From positions 186,001-250,000 of the forward strand of contig NZ_AUBX01000011.1 of assembly GCF_000429465.1 (NCBI RefSeq): a stretch of DNA of 64,000 bases, written 5' to 3'. A model generated the notes under the pieces. The model had not been told where the DNA came from and ran no database searches. It worked only from the letters and a program-made list of their open reading frames with translations. This DNA comes from Algoriphagus vanfongensis DSM 17529. GTDB taxonomy: Bacteria; Bacteroidota; Bacteroidia; Cytophagales; Cyclobacteriaceae. Position numbers and translations under genes: made by a program. This document shows, piece by piece, positions 1 to 9,334 of this stretch. Position 1 is the stretch's first letter. Each line of letters begins with the position of its first letter.

Positions 1-2202
1 ATCGAGCAAAGTATTCTTGGCTGGAAAGAATATGAGCTTGAGGTCATGCGCGACAACATCGGGAACATGATCGTGATCTGTTCTATCGAGAACTTCGACC
101 CAATGGGCGTTCACACAGGTGACTCCATCACGGTAGCTCCAGCGATGACTCTTCCTGATACAGTGTATCAAAGAATGAGAAACTATGCGATTACGATGAT
201 GAACAGCATCGGTAATTTCGCAGGTGGATGTAACGTGCAGTTTGCGGTGAGCCCTGACAATCAGGAAATCATCGGTATCGAGATCAACCCACGAGTTTCC
301 AGATCTTCAGCCTTGGCTTCCAAAGCTACAGGTTATCCAATCGCAAAAGTTGCCGCTAAATTGGCAATCGGATATAACTTGGACGAGTTGTCCAACTCCA
401 TTACAGGGACCACTTCTGCGTACTTTGAGCCTTCTATCGACTATGTGATCGTGAAAATCCCTCGTTGGAACTTTGATAAATTCAAAGGTTCTGACAGAAG
501 ATTGGGACTATCTATGAAAGCTGTAGGAGAAGTGATGGGTATCGGAAGAAACTTCCAAGAAGCCCTTCAAAAAGCCTGTCAGTCTCTTGAAATCAAGAGA
601 AATGGTTTGGGTGCTGATGGGAAAGAATTGAGAGATCAAGCTCAGATTCTTTACTCTTTGGCCAATCCAAGCTGGAACAGATTGTTCCACGTTTATGACG
701 CCTTCAAATTGGGTGTTTCATTCAGAACTATCCACGATCTGACCAAAATCGACAAGTGGTTCTTGAAGCAGATCGAAGACTTGATCCATTTCGAAGCTGA
801 AATCGATAAATATACCATCGATACCATTCCATTTGATGTGATGGATACAGCCAAGAAAAAAGGTTATGCTGATAGACAAATCGCGCATTTGCTAGGATGT
901 CTTGAGAGCGAAGTCTTCAACAAAAGATACGATGAGATGGGTATCAAGCGTGTGTACAAGTTAGTAGATACTTGTGCGGCGGAATTTGAAGCTCAGACTC
1001 CATATTACTACTCTTCTTTCGGGGAGGAAAACGAATCAGTCAAAACTGACAAGAAGAAAATCGTAGTGCTAGGTTCAGGTCCTAACCGTGTCGGTCAAGG
1101 GATTGAATTTGACTACTCTTGCGTTCACGGTGTCTTGGCAGCCAAAGAATGTGGCTACGAAACTATCATGATCAACTGTAACCCAGAGACAGTTTCTACT
1201 GACTTTGACGTGGCGGATAAATTGTACTTCGAGCCAGTTTTCTGGGAGCATATCTACGAAATCATCCTTCATGAGAAGCCGGAAGGCGTAATCGTTCAGT
1301 TGGGTGGTCAGACTGCCTTGAAATTGGCTGAAAAGCTAGAGAAATACGGAATCAAAATCATCGGTACTAGCTTCGAAGCTTTGGACTTGGCCGAAGATAG
1401 AGGACTGTTCTCTACGCTTTTGAAAGAAAACAATGTGCCTTACCCAGAGTTTGGAACCATTCACAATACTGACGAGGCGCTTGAGCTTTGCAAAACTATC
1501 GGATTCCCTCTTCTAGTTCGTCCTAGTTACGTTTTGGGTGGTCAGGGGATGAAGATTGTGATCAATGAGAAAGAGCTGGAAGAGCATGTGGTGAATGTAC
1601 TTCATGACATTCCAAACAATGAGATTCTTCTAGATCACTTCTTGGAAGGCGCGATTGAAGCGGAAGCTGATGCGATCTGTGACGGTGAAAACGTCTATAT
1701 CATCGGTATCATGCAGCATATCGAGCCAGCAGGTATTCACTCTGGAGACTCGTATGCGGTACTTCCTCCATACAACTTGGGAGATTTGGTGATCCGTCAG
1801 ATCGAGACTTACACGGAGAAAATTGCCTTGGCATTGAAAACTGTTGGTTTGATCAATATTCAGTTTGCGATCAAAAATGATAAAGTTTACGTGATCGAAG
1901 CCAACCCAAGAGCGTCGAGAACCGTTCCATTTATCTGCAAAGCCTACCAAGAGCCGTATGTCAACTATGCGACCAAGGTAATGCTTGGAGAGAAAAAAGT
2001 GACCGACTTTGAATTCAATCCTGTGAAAAAGGGTTATGCAATCAAAGAGCCGGTGTTCTCCTTCCACAAATTCCCGAATGTGAATAAAGAACTCGGGCCA
2101 GAAATGAAATCCACTGGGGAAGCGATTTACTTTATCGATGACTTGATGGATGATTATTTCTTGAAAATCTACTCTGAGCGTAACTTGTATTTGAGTAGAT
2201 AA
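1..2202 (+). CDS. carB: Carbamoyl-phosphate synthase large subunit, 5'-truncated by window edge
   Basis: CarB makes carbamoyl phosphate from glutamine-derived ammonia, bicarbonate and two ATP, feeding pyrimidine and arginine synthesis. The frame is open from base 1, beginning [18 protein letters not shown], which matches the first ATP-grasp domain; about 210 N-terminal residues lie outside the window. The oligomerisation region follows, then the second synthetase half starting at [13 protein letters not shown] (about base 1063). The protein stops just after [11 protein letters not shown] with a short tail ending YLSR. E. coli CarB continues there for about 130 residues as the MGS-like allosteric domain, so this form lacks it; I recall this shorter form as usual in Bacteroidetes. 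Very confident of identity; no frameshift seen. Confidence 0.97.
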   Translation: MEQSILGWKEYELEVMRDNIGNMIVICSIENFDPMGVHTGDSITVAPAMTLPDTVYQRMRNYAITMMNSIGNFAGGCNVQFAVSPDNQEIIGIEINPRVSRSSALASKATGYPIAKVAAKLAIGYNLDELSNSITGTTSAYFEPSIDYVIVKIPRWNFDKFKGSDRRLGLSMKAVGEVMGIGRNFQEALQKACQSLEIKRNGLGADGKELRDQAQILYSLANPSWNRLFHVYDAFKLGVSFRTIHDLTKIDKWFLKQIEDLIHFEAEIDKYTIDTIPFDVMDTAKKKGYADRQIAHLLGCLESEVFNKRYDEMGIKRVYKLVDTCAAEFEAQTPYYYSSFGEENESVKTDKKKIVVLGSGPNRVGQGIEFDYSCVHGVLAAKECGYETIMINCNPETVSTDFDVADKLYFEPVFWEHIYEIILHEKPEGVIVQLGGQTALKLAEKLEKYGIKIIGTSFEALDLAEDRGLFSTLLKENNVPYPEFGTIHNTDEALELCKTIGFPLLVRPSYVLGGQGMKIVINEKELEEHVVNVLHDIPNNEILLDHFLEGAIEAEADAICDGENVYIIGIMQHIEPAGIHSGDSYAVLPPYNLGDLVIRQIETYTEKIALALKTVGLINIQFAIKNDKVYVIEANPRASRTVPFICKAYQEPYVNYATKVMLGEKKVTDFEFNPVKKGYAIKEPVFSFHKFPNVNKELGPEMKSTGEAIYFIDDLMDDYFLKIYSERNLYLSR

Positions 2203-2289
2203 AAGCTGAAGTCTGAATTCAAAAAGGTTAAAATTGCAGAAGAAGCTTCAGCAAGAATTCAATTCAGAAAATAAACGAATCAAAAAGTT

Positions 2290-2547
2290 TTGGTAAAATT
2301 TCTTGTCATATTATTAGGAGTCGGCTGGCTTTTGGGCCAGCTGATCCGATACTTTCTTAGATCCAAATTGGCCAAATTTGCCCAGCAGGTAAATGAGGCT
2401 GCCAAAGAGCAGCAAAGAGCTCAAGCCCATGCAGGCAGGCCAAAAGATGATGTGGTGGTGGATTATATCCCGAAGCAGCATCAGGAGAAAAGAAAGAAAG
2501 ATATCCAAGGCGGAGATTACGTCGAATATGAAGAAGTGAAGGAGTAA
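2290..2547 (+). CDS. DUF4834 family small membrane protein
   Basis: An 85-residue protein with one N-terminal membrane segment (LVILLGVGWLLGQLIRYFL), then a charged, Gln/Lys-rich cytoplasmic tail with short basic stretches. Size, the RYFLRSKLAKF junction and the charged tail fit the Bacteroidetes DUF4834 family, whose function is unknown. The start used is TTG at 2290; the only alternatives inside the frame would cut into the membrane segment. It lies 87 bp after carB on the same strand and ends inside a hairpin terminator shared with the convergent methyltransferase gene. Family call moderately sure, function unknown. Confidence 0.7.
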   Translation: MVKFLVILLGVGWLLGQLIRYFLRSKLAKFAQQVNEAAKEQQRAQAHAGRPKDDVVVDYIPKQHQEKRKKDIQGGDYVEYEEVKE

Positions 2548-2560
2548 TCCTTCACTTTTC
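2534..2560. terminator. Bidirectional terminator between convergent genes
   Basis: Perfect 10-bp stem AAGTGAAGGA / TCCTTCACTT with loop GTAA (2544-2547), followed by TTCTTATTTC on the plus strand. The stop codon of the DUF4834 gene is in the loop, so the last codons of that gene form the stem. It sits between convergent genes and can serve both. Confidence 0.75.
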
Positions 2561-3781
2561 TTATTTCAGTCGTTTGCACCAAAATAATTGATGGCCTTTG
2601 GGAGTTTTGGTTCCTATCAAATAATCCTCTCCTCCATCCTTCAAACCGAATTTCTTCTTGATTTCTTCTGGTTTTAGGATAAAATTTCGAGTCAAGACAT
2701 TCATCTTTCCTTTGGGAAATCTCGACTTGATTTCCGCTTTTTTCAAAGGAACTTCCTCAATAATCTCAAAAATTCTTCCCGGAATAGAATTTGGCAAAGT
2801 GGAAGTGGTATATAAATGACTGTGAGTTTCCAGCTTTTTCAGGCCAAATCGCTCTCCAAAAAGTTTAAATGCTCCAGCTTTGAGAATTCCGCTGATAGGC
2901 TCTATCAAGTATTTTTCAGCTTCGCTAAAATGAGAGATAGCATTTGATTCCTCTTCTAGTTCAAAAGAAAATTGAGGTAAGTCATTTCCTAAATCCTGAA
3001 CCTGGATTTGCTTGGAATTCCCCTCAGAATCTTTCTTCCAATGAAGTAAAAGTTCCTTCACTTCATTTTTTACAGATAAAACAGTGATTTTCTGAATGTC
3101 AGGAAGTTCTTCCCAGGCCTGTGAAATATCCAACATGGGGGAATATTTCAGAAGGATTTGATCGGCTTTTGATTTCAACAATTCCCAAGATGAAACCAAG
3201 TCTGGTTCGCAATCCTGAATCATATAAAGCTTTTGATTGCCTTTTCCACGGCGTGCAGGATCTGCATAGATTAGGTCAAAATGGAGATCTGTGTCCTTCA
3301 AATATTCCAGTCCATCTCCATTGAAAAACTCGAATTTACTTCTCAAGCCCTCCAAGGATTTAGAACCCTTGGAGGGTTCTAACAGCTCGAGGTTATACTT
3401 TGAGATCTGGAAAAGCTCAATCTGTTGCTCGCAATAAATAGCCTTATCAAAGGCTTGGCTTAGGTAATAAGAATCTACTCCCAATCCACCTGTCAGATCG
3501 ATCATCTGTTTGCCAGAGACGTCTTTGGCTTTAAATCTGGCGGTTTCTTCAGAAGAGCTTTGCTCCAAAGAAATGCTTGCTGGGAAATGTATTTCGGGGT
3601 TTGAAGTCCATTCGGGTAGTTTTTTGTAAGCTTTTTGTCTGGCAGAAATCTGCTGCACAGCCTCCTTTAAATCGAATGAAACTTTTCCTCCAAATTTTAA
3701 AAGCAAAAGTGCAGGATCTTCACTAAGATGATCCTGCACAAATTGTCTGAATTCAGCGCTATGAAACTCGCTGAAGTCCAT
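2561..3781 (-). CDS. Class I SAM methyltransferase, PG_1098 / THUMP-like type
   Basis: A 406-residue protein of the Bacteroidetes family with a PG_1098 ferredoxin-like N-terminal part, a Rossmann methyltransferase core and a C-terminal THUMP-like domain. The SAM-binding motif I is DLTGGLGVDS (residues 95-104); the catalytic-type motif is DPARR (174-178), as in RNA/DNA base methyltransferases. The THUMP-like end suggests an RNA substrate, but the target is not known. Its ATG overlaps the stop of the upstream asd gene by one base (TAATG), so the two are probably translationally coupled. The terminator at 2534-2560 ends the transcript. Confidence 0.85.
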   Translation of the reverse strand: MDFSEFHSAEFRQFVQDHLSEDPALLLLKFGGKVSFDLKEAVQQISARQKAYKKLPEWTSNPEIHFPASISLEQSSSEETARFKAKDVSGKQMIDLTGGLGVDSYYLSQAFDKAIYCEQQIELFQISKYNLELLEPSKGSKSLEGLRSKFEFFNGDGLEYLKDTDLHFDLIYADPARRGKGNQKLYMIQDCEPDLVSSWELLKSKADQILLKYSPMLDISQAWEELPDIQKITVLSVKNEVKELLLHWKKDSEGNSKQIQVQDLGNDLPQFSFELEEESNAISHFSEAEKYLIEPISGILKAGAFKLFGERFGLKKLETHSHLYTTSTLPNSIPGRIFEIIEEVPLKKAEIKSRFPKGKMNVLTRNFILKPEEIKKKFGLKDGGEDYLIGTKTPKGHQLFWCKRLK

Positions 3782-4770
3782 TAAACCAACTCGTTGGCTA
3801 CTAGATATGTTGCTATTTGAACAGCGTTGGTTGCTGCTCCTTTTCTCAGGTTATCAGCTACGATCCACATGTTCAAGGTGTTTTCTTGAGATTCATCTCT
3901 TCTCAATCTACCCACAAAAACTTCGTCTTTTTTATGAGCGTTGATTGGCATCGGGTAAACAAAGTTTGCAGGATCATCCTGTACAACTACTCCTGGAGTC
4001 TCGGAAAGCAATTTTTTCACCGTATCCAAATCAAAGTCTTGTTTGAACTCCACGTTTACAGCCTCAGAGTGACCTCCCATAGTCGGGATTCTCACGGTAG
4101 TTGCAGTTACTTTGATGGTATCGTCAGAGAAGATTTTCTTGGTTTCGTTGATCATTTTCATCTCCTCTTTAGTGTATCCATTTGGCTGGAACACATCGAT
4201 GTGAGGAAGGACGTTCATGTCGATTTTGTGAGGATAAACCATCTCAGGAGTTTCTCCGGCACGCTCAGCCATCATTTGATCGACAGCAGCTTTGCCAGTT
4301 CCTGTTACGGACTGATAGGTAGACACCACCACTCGCTTGATCCCATACTTATTTCTCAATGGCTCTAGTGCCAATACCATTTGAATGGTGGAACAGTTAG
4401 GGTTTGCGATGATTTTATCGTCTTTGGTCAGTTCCTTCGCATTGATTTCAGGTACGACCAATTTCTTGCTTGGATCCATTCTCCATGCTGAGGAATTGTC
4501 CACGACGGTAGTTCCAGCCTCAGCAAATTTTGGAGCCCATTCCAAAGATGTACTTCCACCAGCAGAGAAGATGGCGATTTCCGGTTTAGCAGCCACCGCA
4601 TCAGCCAAGCCAATAACGGTATGTTTTTTACCCTTATACTCGATCTGTTTTCCTACAGAGCGCTCGGAAGCGACCAATAGAAGTTCATCATACTGAAAGT
4701 TGTGCTCATCTAGCACCTCGAGAATTTCGGAGCCCACCAAACCAGTGGCTCCAACCACTGCTAATTTCAT
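3781..4770 (-). CDS. asd: Aspartate-semialdehyde dehydrogenase
   Basis: Reduces aspartyl phosphate to aspartate semialdehyde with NADPH, the branch-point step toward lysine/diaminopimelate, threonine and methionine. Full length at 329 residues. The NADP-binding GATGLVG motif is at residues 7-13, and the active-site cysteine is C126 in NPNCSTIQ. The conserved AGGSTS and VSTYQSVTGTGK stretches are present. It is first in a two-gene unit with the THUMP-like methyltransferase. A promoter of Bacteroidetes type is visible upstream (4801-4834). Confidence 0.97.
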   Translation of the reverse strand: MKLAVVGATGLVGSEILEVLDEHNFQYDELLLVASERSVGKQIEYKGKKHTVIGLADAVAAKPEIAIFSAGGSTSLEWAPKFAEAGTTVVDNSSAWRMDPSKKLVVPEINAKELTKDDKIIANPNCSTIQMVLALEPLRNKYGIKRVVVSTYQSVTGTGKAAVDQMMAERAGETPEMVYPHKIDMNVLPHIDVFQPNGYTKEEMKMINETKKIFSDDTIKVTATTVRIPTMGGHSEAVNVEFKQDFDLDTVKKLLSETPGVVVQDDPANFVYPMPINAHKKDEVFVGRLRRDESQENTLNMWIVADNLRKGAATNAVQIATYLVANELV

Positions 4771-4800
4771 CTTGGTTTATAGGTTATATGTATTGGAGTG

Positions 4801-4834
4801 CAAAAGTAAGGTACAGTTATTCATTTTCAGGCAA
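4801..4834 (-). promoter_or_regulatory. Candidate promoter for asd
   Basis: On the minus strand a -7 element TACTTTTG (4808-4801) matches the Bacteroidetes consensus TAnnTTTG. A TTG at 4834-4832 lies 23 nt upstream as the -33 element. The predicted start site is about 25 nt before the asd ATG. Confidence 0.5.
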
Positions 4835-4932
4835 TTCCACGAAAAAATCTGGAATTGAAGTCGCTTTTTCATCTATTTTTTTTGATTGAGAAAACTGTTA
4901 TATTTTCAGTATTACTTTTTAATGCGTTGGTT

Positions 4933-7431
4933 ATGAGGTTGAAATCTACTTTTCTCTTGGTTTTTATGATTTCCGGCTACACTGGATATTGCTTCCAATC
5001 GGGCCAGTCATTTTATCGCGAAGATTTTGAAGGGCCTTTTGCAATTCAGAGCTTTCCTGATGAGTTTTTACCTTTTTGGTATGCTAATGAGCTGAGGTCT
5101 ACCAGCTCAAGAGTATTCAAAGCAAATTCTTCTGGACTTGATGGAAGTGCCTGTCTTACAGTTCAGCCGATCTCCAGTTTTGATGGTGAAATTTGGGTGC
5201 AGCTTTTTCCAAAGCAATTTGAGAAGCCTAGGTTGGTCTTTTGGGCGAAGTCCATGAAAAATGGTTCCGGAACTAGGGCCGCTGAGTTGTTTTATTCTTG
5301 GTCAAGTCAACTGGGGGCAGAATCAGAATCTCTCCTTTCGCTAGGATCTTTTGCCAATGAAGATCAAGATTTTCGAAAAGTGGAGATTCCAGTACCGGAT
5401 AATATTTCGTCTTTAGAAGCGGTCTTTTTGAAGCTAGAGGTTAGATATGGTGCAGGAGCAGGTTCCTGTGCGCGATTTATGATTGATGGATTTCAGTTTG
5501 GCGATTGGGAAGAGGATACAAGTCCTCCGGAGTTGCTTCGGGTCAGAGGCTATGATGCTGATCAGATAGAGGTCCAATTTTCCGAAGCTGTTGATCCTGT
5601 TTTTTCCTCTTTGGCGCTTAATTACTCACTGGATGGAGTGGAACCTTTGGAAGCGGTTTTAAAGAACGATAGCTTGGTGTATTTGACTTTTCCGAGGCAC
5701 CTTGAAATGGGGAAAGAGATGGATTTAAAGATTCAGCAAATTCCGGATAGGGAAGGCAACTTTTTGAAAGAAAGTAGTCTAAGTTTTGTGTTTTATGATC
5801 CTACTGTGATTCCGTCAAAAACTTTGGTGATCAATGAACTGATGCCAGCACCAAAGGCAGATTTGGATTTGCCTAATGCCGAGTACATTGAATTGCTGCA
5901 TGTAGGAGTCTATCCGATACGACTGGAAGGGGTGCAGTTGGCCAATTCTAGAACAGCCACACCTCTTAACAATCTATGGCTGGAGCCTGATGCGCATGTT
6001 TTATTGGTTTCGTCATCTGCATTGACGGCTTTTGAGGACTACGGCATCGTACTTCCGGTAGATGGATGGCCTGCCTTGCTGAATGCCGGTGATCGAGTGA
6101 CGGTCTTTGATGATTCAGGGCAATTGATTGATCGGGTTAGTTATTCGACTGCGACGTGGGGAGGAGCAGAATGGAGCGGAGGAGGATATAGTCTTGAGGT
6201 GGTGAATCCGCTTCTGAAGTGTGAACAGAGTTCCTTTCTCCAGGTGTCCCAAGATCCTCGAAGAGGGACGCCTGGGATGAGAAATTCAGTTTGGGATGTT
6301 AGTCCTGATCTCATTGCGCCCACATTTAGTCGTTTTTGGTTTGAAAGTGAGCAAGAATTGGTGTTGGAGTTTTCCGAGCCTTTACAAGCTGGGTCTGGCG
6401 AGATCACATTTTCAGAAGATGTGGGTTTGGATACTTTTCGGATAGAGCAGAGTTTGTTACGAATTCAATTTTCTGAACCATTTCCAGAGAATTTTTTGGT
6501 CATTTTAACTTTGAATGCTTGGATTGACTGCTCTGGAAATGAGTTAGGATCGATGTCCTTGGAAATCATCAAGCCCTCTCTAGCAGTAGCTGGGGAGATT
6601 TTTATCAACGAACTGTTATTCAATCCTAAAACTGGTTCTCCAAAATTTGTAGAGCTATTCAATGCCACTACCAAACATCTGGAATTAGGAACTTGGCATT
6701 TGGCCAACGTGGATGATTTTGGAGAAATAGGCACCACTAGACAACTTTCAGAGTCGAGCTTGGTTATGCCTCCGAATTCATTTTTGGCAATTACTACAGA
6801 TACCAGCAGGCTTCAATTGGACTATCCAAGATCATTAGGGGAAGCGATGCATCAGATCAGCTCATTGCCAAGTTATCCGATTGGCGGAGGAGTAGTTTTA
6901 TTAGTAGATGCAAATCAGGAAGTAGTAGAGTCTTTTGCCTATTCGGAAGACCTTCATCATCCACTTTTGAGGGATCCAAAGGGAGTTTCCTTAGAACGAA
7001 TGTCTGTCCAGTCCTCTGCAAGTTTGCCCCAAAATTGGCAGTCGGCATCTGAGCAGGAGGGGTTCGCAACTCCAGGCAGGCAAAACTCACAGAATTTTGA
7101 AGAAAGTGGAGCGGGTGAATTTATCCAAGTGAGTCCAGAGGTTTTTGATCCGGAAGGTATAAATGGGAATACCTTCACTACTATCAGCTATGAGCTGGAT
7201 CAGCCTGGCTGGGTTGGCTCATTTGCTATCTATGATCTTGCGGGTCGAATGGTGGCTTCTTTGGCTATGAATGAGCTCTTGGGAGCCAAAGGAGTTTACA
7301 CCTGGTCAGGTACAGATCAAGAGGGGAAGCGCGTGAAAATGGGCTATTATGTCCTGCTTGTAGAGCTCTTTGATCTTGATGGGAGGAAGATGGCGGTCAA
7401 ACGAACATTGGTGGTTGCTGGTCAGCTTTAA
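4933..7431 (+). CDS. Lamin-tail-domain surface protein with FlgD-like C-terminus
   Basis: An 832-residue secreted protein. I use the ATG at 4933, which gives a normal signal peptide (MRLKSTFLLVFMISGYTGYCF); the frame stays open upstream to a TTG at 4855. After an N-terminal jelly-roll-like part, Ig-like segments resembling bacterial SbsA-type domains alternate with two lamin-tail domains (around VINELMPAPKADLDLPNAEY and IFINELLFNPKTGSPKFVEL). The last ~90 residues (SYELDQPGWVGSFAIYDLAG, MGYYVLLVELFD) resemble the FlgD-type Ig fold seen at the C-terminus of exported Bacteroidetes proteins. Such proteins are probably adhesive or structural surface proteins. No catalytic motif seen. Confidence 0.8.
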   Translation: MRLKSTFLLVFMISGYTGYCFQSGQSFYREDFEGPFAIQSFPDEFLPFWYANELRSTSSRVFKANSSGLDGSACLTVQPISSFDGEIWVQLFPKQFEKPRLVFWAKSMKNGSGTRAAELFYSWSSQLGAESESLLSLGSFANEDQDFRKVEIPVPDNISSLEAVFLKLEVRYGAGAGSCARFMIDGFQFGDWEEDTSPPELLRVRGYDADQIEVQFSEAVDPVFSSLALNYSLDGVEPLEAVLKNDSLVYLTFPRHLEMGKEMDLKIQQIPDREGNFLKESSLSFVFYDPTVIPSKTLVINELMPAPKADLDLPNAEYIELLHVGVYPIRLEGVQLANSRTATPLNNLWLEPDAHVLLVSSSALTAFEDYGIVLPVDGWPALLNAGDRVTVFDDSGQLIDRVSYSTATWGGAEWSGGGYSLEVVNPLLKCEQSSFLQVSQDPRRGTPGMRNSVWDVSPDLIAPTFSRFWFESEQELVLEFSEPLQAGSGEITFSEDVGLDTFRIEQSLLRIQFSEPFPENFLVILTLNAWIDCSGNELGSMSLEIIKPSLAVAGEIFINELLFNPKTGSPKFVELFNATTKHLELGTWHLANVDDFGEIGTTRQLSESSLVMPPNSFLAITTDTSRLQLDYPRSLGEAMHQISSLPSYPIGGGVVLLVDANQEVVESFAYSEDLHHPLLRDPKGVSLERMSVQSSASLPQNWQSASEQEGFATPGRQNSQNFEESGAGEFIQVSPEVFDPEGINGNTFTTISYELDQPGWVGSFAIYDLAGRMVASLAMNELLGAKGVYTWSGTDQEGKRVKMGYYVLLVELFDLDGRKMAVKRTLVVAGQL

Positions 7432-7502
7432 AATTATTTTTGAGATCTTCTGAATATGGCTAGCAATTTCTGTAAATTAGTACAGTTAACCTCCTTCATC
7501 CC

Positions 7503-7673
7503 ATGGAACCAGGAATCATAAACCAAGCCATCAAAAAATTCTGTCTTTCCCAGGGGAAAGATCTGAAAGAAGTGATCCAGTACCTCAAATTGAAGTATCA
7601 AATCGATGCTGATGAATCGGTGCTTCGGAGGAGACTGGAGAAAATAGTAGATAATGAAAAAGCCGTTGCATAA
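7503..7673 (+). CDS. Small hypothetical protein, 56 residues
   Basis: ATG at 7503 opens a 56-codon frame reading MEPGIINQAIKKFCLSQGKD and ending EKIVDNEKAVA. Composition is helical and charged, with no membrane segment. The stop codon lies inside the loop and 3' arm of a strong terminator hairpin, so gene and terminator overlap. It follows the lamin-tail gene by 71 bp in the same direction. I do not recognise it. The ordinary amino-acid composition and terminator placement favour a real gene. Confidence 0.55.
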   Translation: MEPGIINQAIKKFCLSQGKDLKEVIQYLKLKYQIDADESVLRRRLEKIVDNEKAVA

Positions 7674-7682
7674 CGGCTTTTT
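7657..7682. terminator. Strong bidirectional terminator
   Basis: Perfect 11-bp inverted repeat AAAAAGCCGTT / AACGGCTTTTT with loop GCAT, carrying an A-run on one side and a T-run on the other. It lies between the 56-residue gene (plus) and the isoaspartyl peptidase gene (minus), which ends 15 bp away. Confidence 0.88.
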
Positions 7683-7697
7683 CTATTTTTAGCGGAT

Positions 7698-8765
7698 TTA
7701 TTTTTCGTCTTTGTAAATCATTACCTCGGCTTTTTCTCCTGCTTTGCGGTAGCCTCGATACATGCCCTCGGAATTAAACGGCATTGCGATGTTTCCATAT
7801 TTGTCTATGGAGATCACACCTCCTGAGCCCTCGATTTTCACCAACTGGTCCATGACTACTTCATCAGCAGCTTCTGCCAGTGTCTTTTGCCCATAGCGCA
7901 TCAGAGAGGCGATTTCGTGGCCTACGACTGTGCGGATAAAAAACTCGCCATGACCAGTGGCGGAGACAGCGCAGGTTTCATTGTCGGCATAGGTGCCAGC
8001 GCCGATAATGGGCACATCACCGACTCTTCCGTAGCGTTTATTGGTCATGCCTCCAGTAGAGGTGGCTGCTGCGATATTCCCATCTTTATCAAGGGCCACA
8101 GCTCCAACGGTTCCAAATTTCCGGTCTTTAAAAAATGGATCTTGCAATTCTAGCTCCAACAGGGCGCTATGATCCAGTTGAGTTTTTTCAGTTTCTATGA
8201 TTTTTTGAAGTTGGTTGTAGCGGTTTTCGGTATAGAAATAGGTGGGATCTACGATTTCCAAGCCTTGTTCTGCTGCGAAAAGTTCAGCGCCTCTGCCAGT
8301 CAAGAATACGTGAGGAGAGTTTTCCATGACAGCACGAGCTGCATTGATAGGATTTTTGACAGTAGTAAGGCTAGCCACAGCTCCGGCATTCCGATCAGCT
8401 CCGTACATGATCGCTGCATCCATTTCGTTTTTGCCTTCATTGGTAAATACGGCTCCTTTGCCTGCATTGAATAGAGGGGAGTCCTCCATTACATTGACGG
8501 CTGCAATGACAGCGTCCAGTGAGGAACCTCCATCTTCTAAAACCACATAGCCTGCATTGAGCGCTTCCTCCAATTTAGCCCGATATTCAGCTTCACGTTC
8601 TGGGCTCATATTTTCACGTTTGATGGTGCCGGCTCCTCCATGGATGGCCAAAGCAAATTCGGTTTGGGCTGATTCGGGCTGATCCGAAATTTTGGTTTCT
8701 TGCTGCTGGGAACAAGAAAATAGCAGGATAGATAGGACGGTTGGGATTAATCTTTTGTAATTCAT
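7698..8765 (-). CDS. Isoaspartyl peptidase / L-asparaginase, Ntn-hydrolase lipoprotein
   Basis: A 355-residue member of the T2 (plant-type asparaginase / glycosylasparaginase) family. It self-cleaves to free an N-terminal threonine, then hydrolyses isoaspartyl dipeptides or asparagine. The nucleophile is T219 in the FGTVGAVALD context, followed by GNIAAATSTGGMTNKR, the usual substrate-binding segment. The N-terminus is a lipoprotein signal with lipobox LLFSC (C18), so the enzyme is membrane-anchored outside the cytoplasm. It is monocistronic and convergent with the 56-residue gene. Confidence 0.92.
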   Translation of the reverse strand: MNYKRLIPTVLSILLFSCSQQQETKISDQPESAQTEFALAIHGGAGTIKRENMSPEREAEYRAKLEEALNAGYVVLEDGGSSLDAVIAAVNVMEDSPLFNAGKGAVFTNEGKNEMDAAIMYGADRNAGAVASLTTVKNPINAARAVMENSPHVFLTGRGAELFAAEQGLEIVDPTYFYTENRYNQLQKIIETEKTQLDHSALLELELQDPFFKDRKFGTVGAVALDKDGNIAAATSTGGMTNKRYGRVGDVPIIGAGTYADNETCAVSATGHGEFFIRTVVGHEIASLMRYGQKTLAEAADEVVMDQLVKIEGSGGVISIDKYGNIAMPFNSEGMYRGYRKAGEKAEVMIYKDEK

Positions 8766-8860
8766 AAGGTTAGATTCCGGTTACAAAAGCTAAATACTTC
8801 AATTTTCAGGAGACTTGGAAAATTGATTTTTGCTTTTTTGATGATCGGTTCATTTCAATC

Positions 8861-8891
8861 TTTGTAATTCCGAGCTGTAGGAGTATTTTAG
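8861..8891 (+). promoter_or_regulatory. Weak candidate promoter for the TraR/DksA-scpB pair
   Basis: TTTG (8861-8864), a 19-nt spacer, then TATTTTAG (8884-8891), one mismatch from TAnnTTTG. It is about 55 nt before the start codon at 8948. Confidence 0.35.
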
Positions 8892-8947
8892 GGAACTTTT
8901 AATACAAAATATCGTCCCAGTACTATTACCATAGACCGCTAAAGAAT

Positions 8948-9331
8948 ATGAGCCAGGAAGAAAAAACAGCCTATTCCCAAGAGGAATTGAAGGAATTTGA
9001 AGAGATTATCTTGCAAAAGCTAGCTGTAGCTAAGGAAGAGCTGAGCTCATTGAAAGAAACTCTCAGCAAAAAGAATGACAGTGGTACTGACAATACTGCA
9101 TCGACCTCCAAACTATTGGAAGATGGAGCTGATACGCTCGAAAGAGAAAGTCAAAGTCAGTTGGCTGCCAGACAGCAGAAGTTCATCATCAATTTAGAAA
9201 ACGCTCTGATCCGCATCAAAAACGGGACATACGGTGTCTGCGTGGATACGGGGAAATTGATCTCCAAAGAGAGACTCAAGGCTGTGCCTCACACGATGCA
9301 TTCTATCGAAGCCAAGTTGGCTAAAAAGTAA
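8948..9331 (+). CDS. TraR/DksA family protein without a zinc-finger cysteine set
   Basis: A 127-residue protein: a long N-terminal coiled coil (residues about 10-100), then the family signature around GTYGVCVDTGKLI and a C-terminal ERLKAVPHTMHSIEAK segment. DksA-like proteins bind the RNA polymerase secondary channel and modulate rRNA and stress promoters. Here only one of the four zinc-ligand cysteines is present (C in GVC), so the globular head probably folds without zinc, as in other cysteine-poor Bacteroidetes members I know of. The stop is 3 bp before scpB, indicating co-transcription. Confidence 0.85.
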   Translation: MSQEEKTAYSQEELKEFEEIILQKLAVAKEELSSLKETLSKKNDSGTDNTASTSKLLEDGADTLERESQSQLAARQQKFIINLENALIRIKNGTYGVCVDTGKLISKERLKAVPHTMHSIEAKLAKK

Positions 9332-9334
9332 ATT

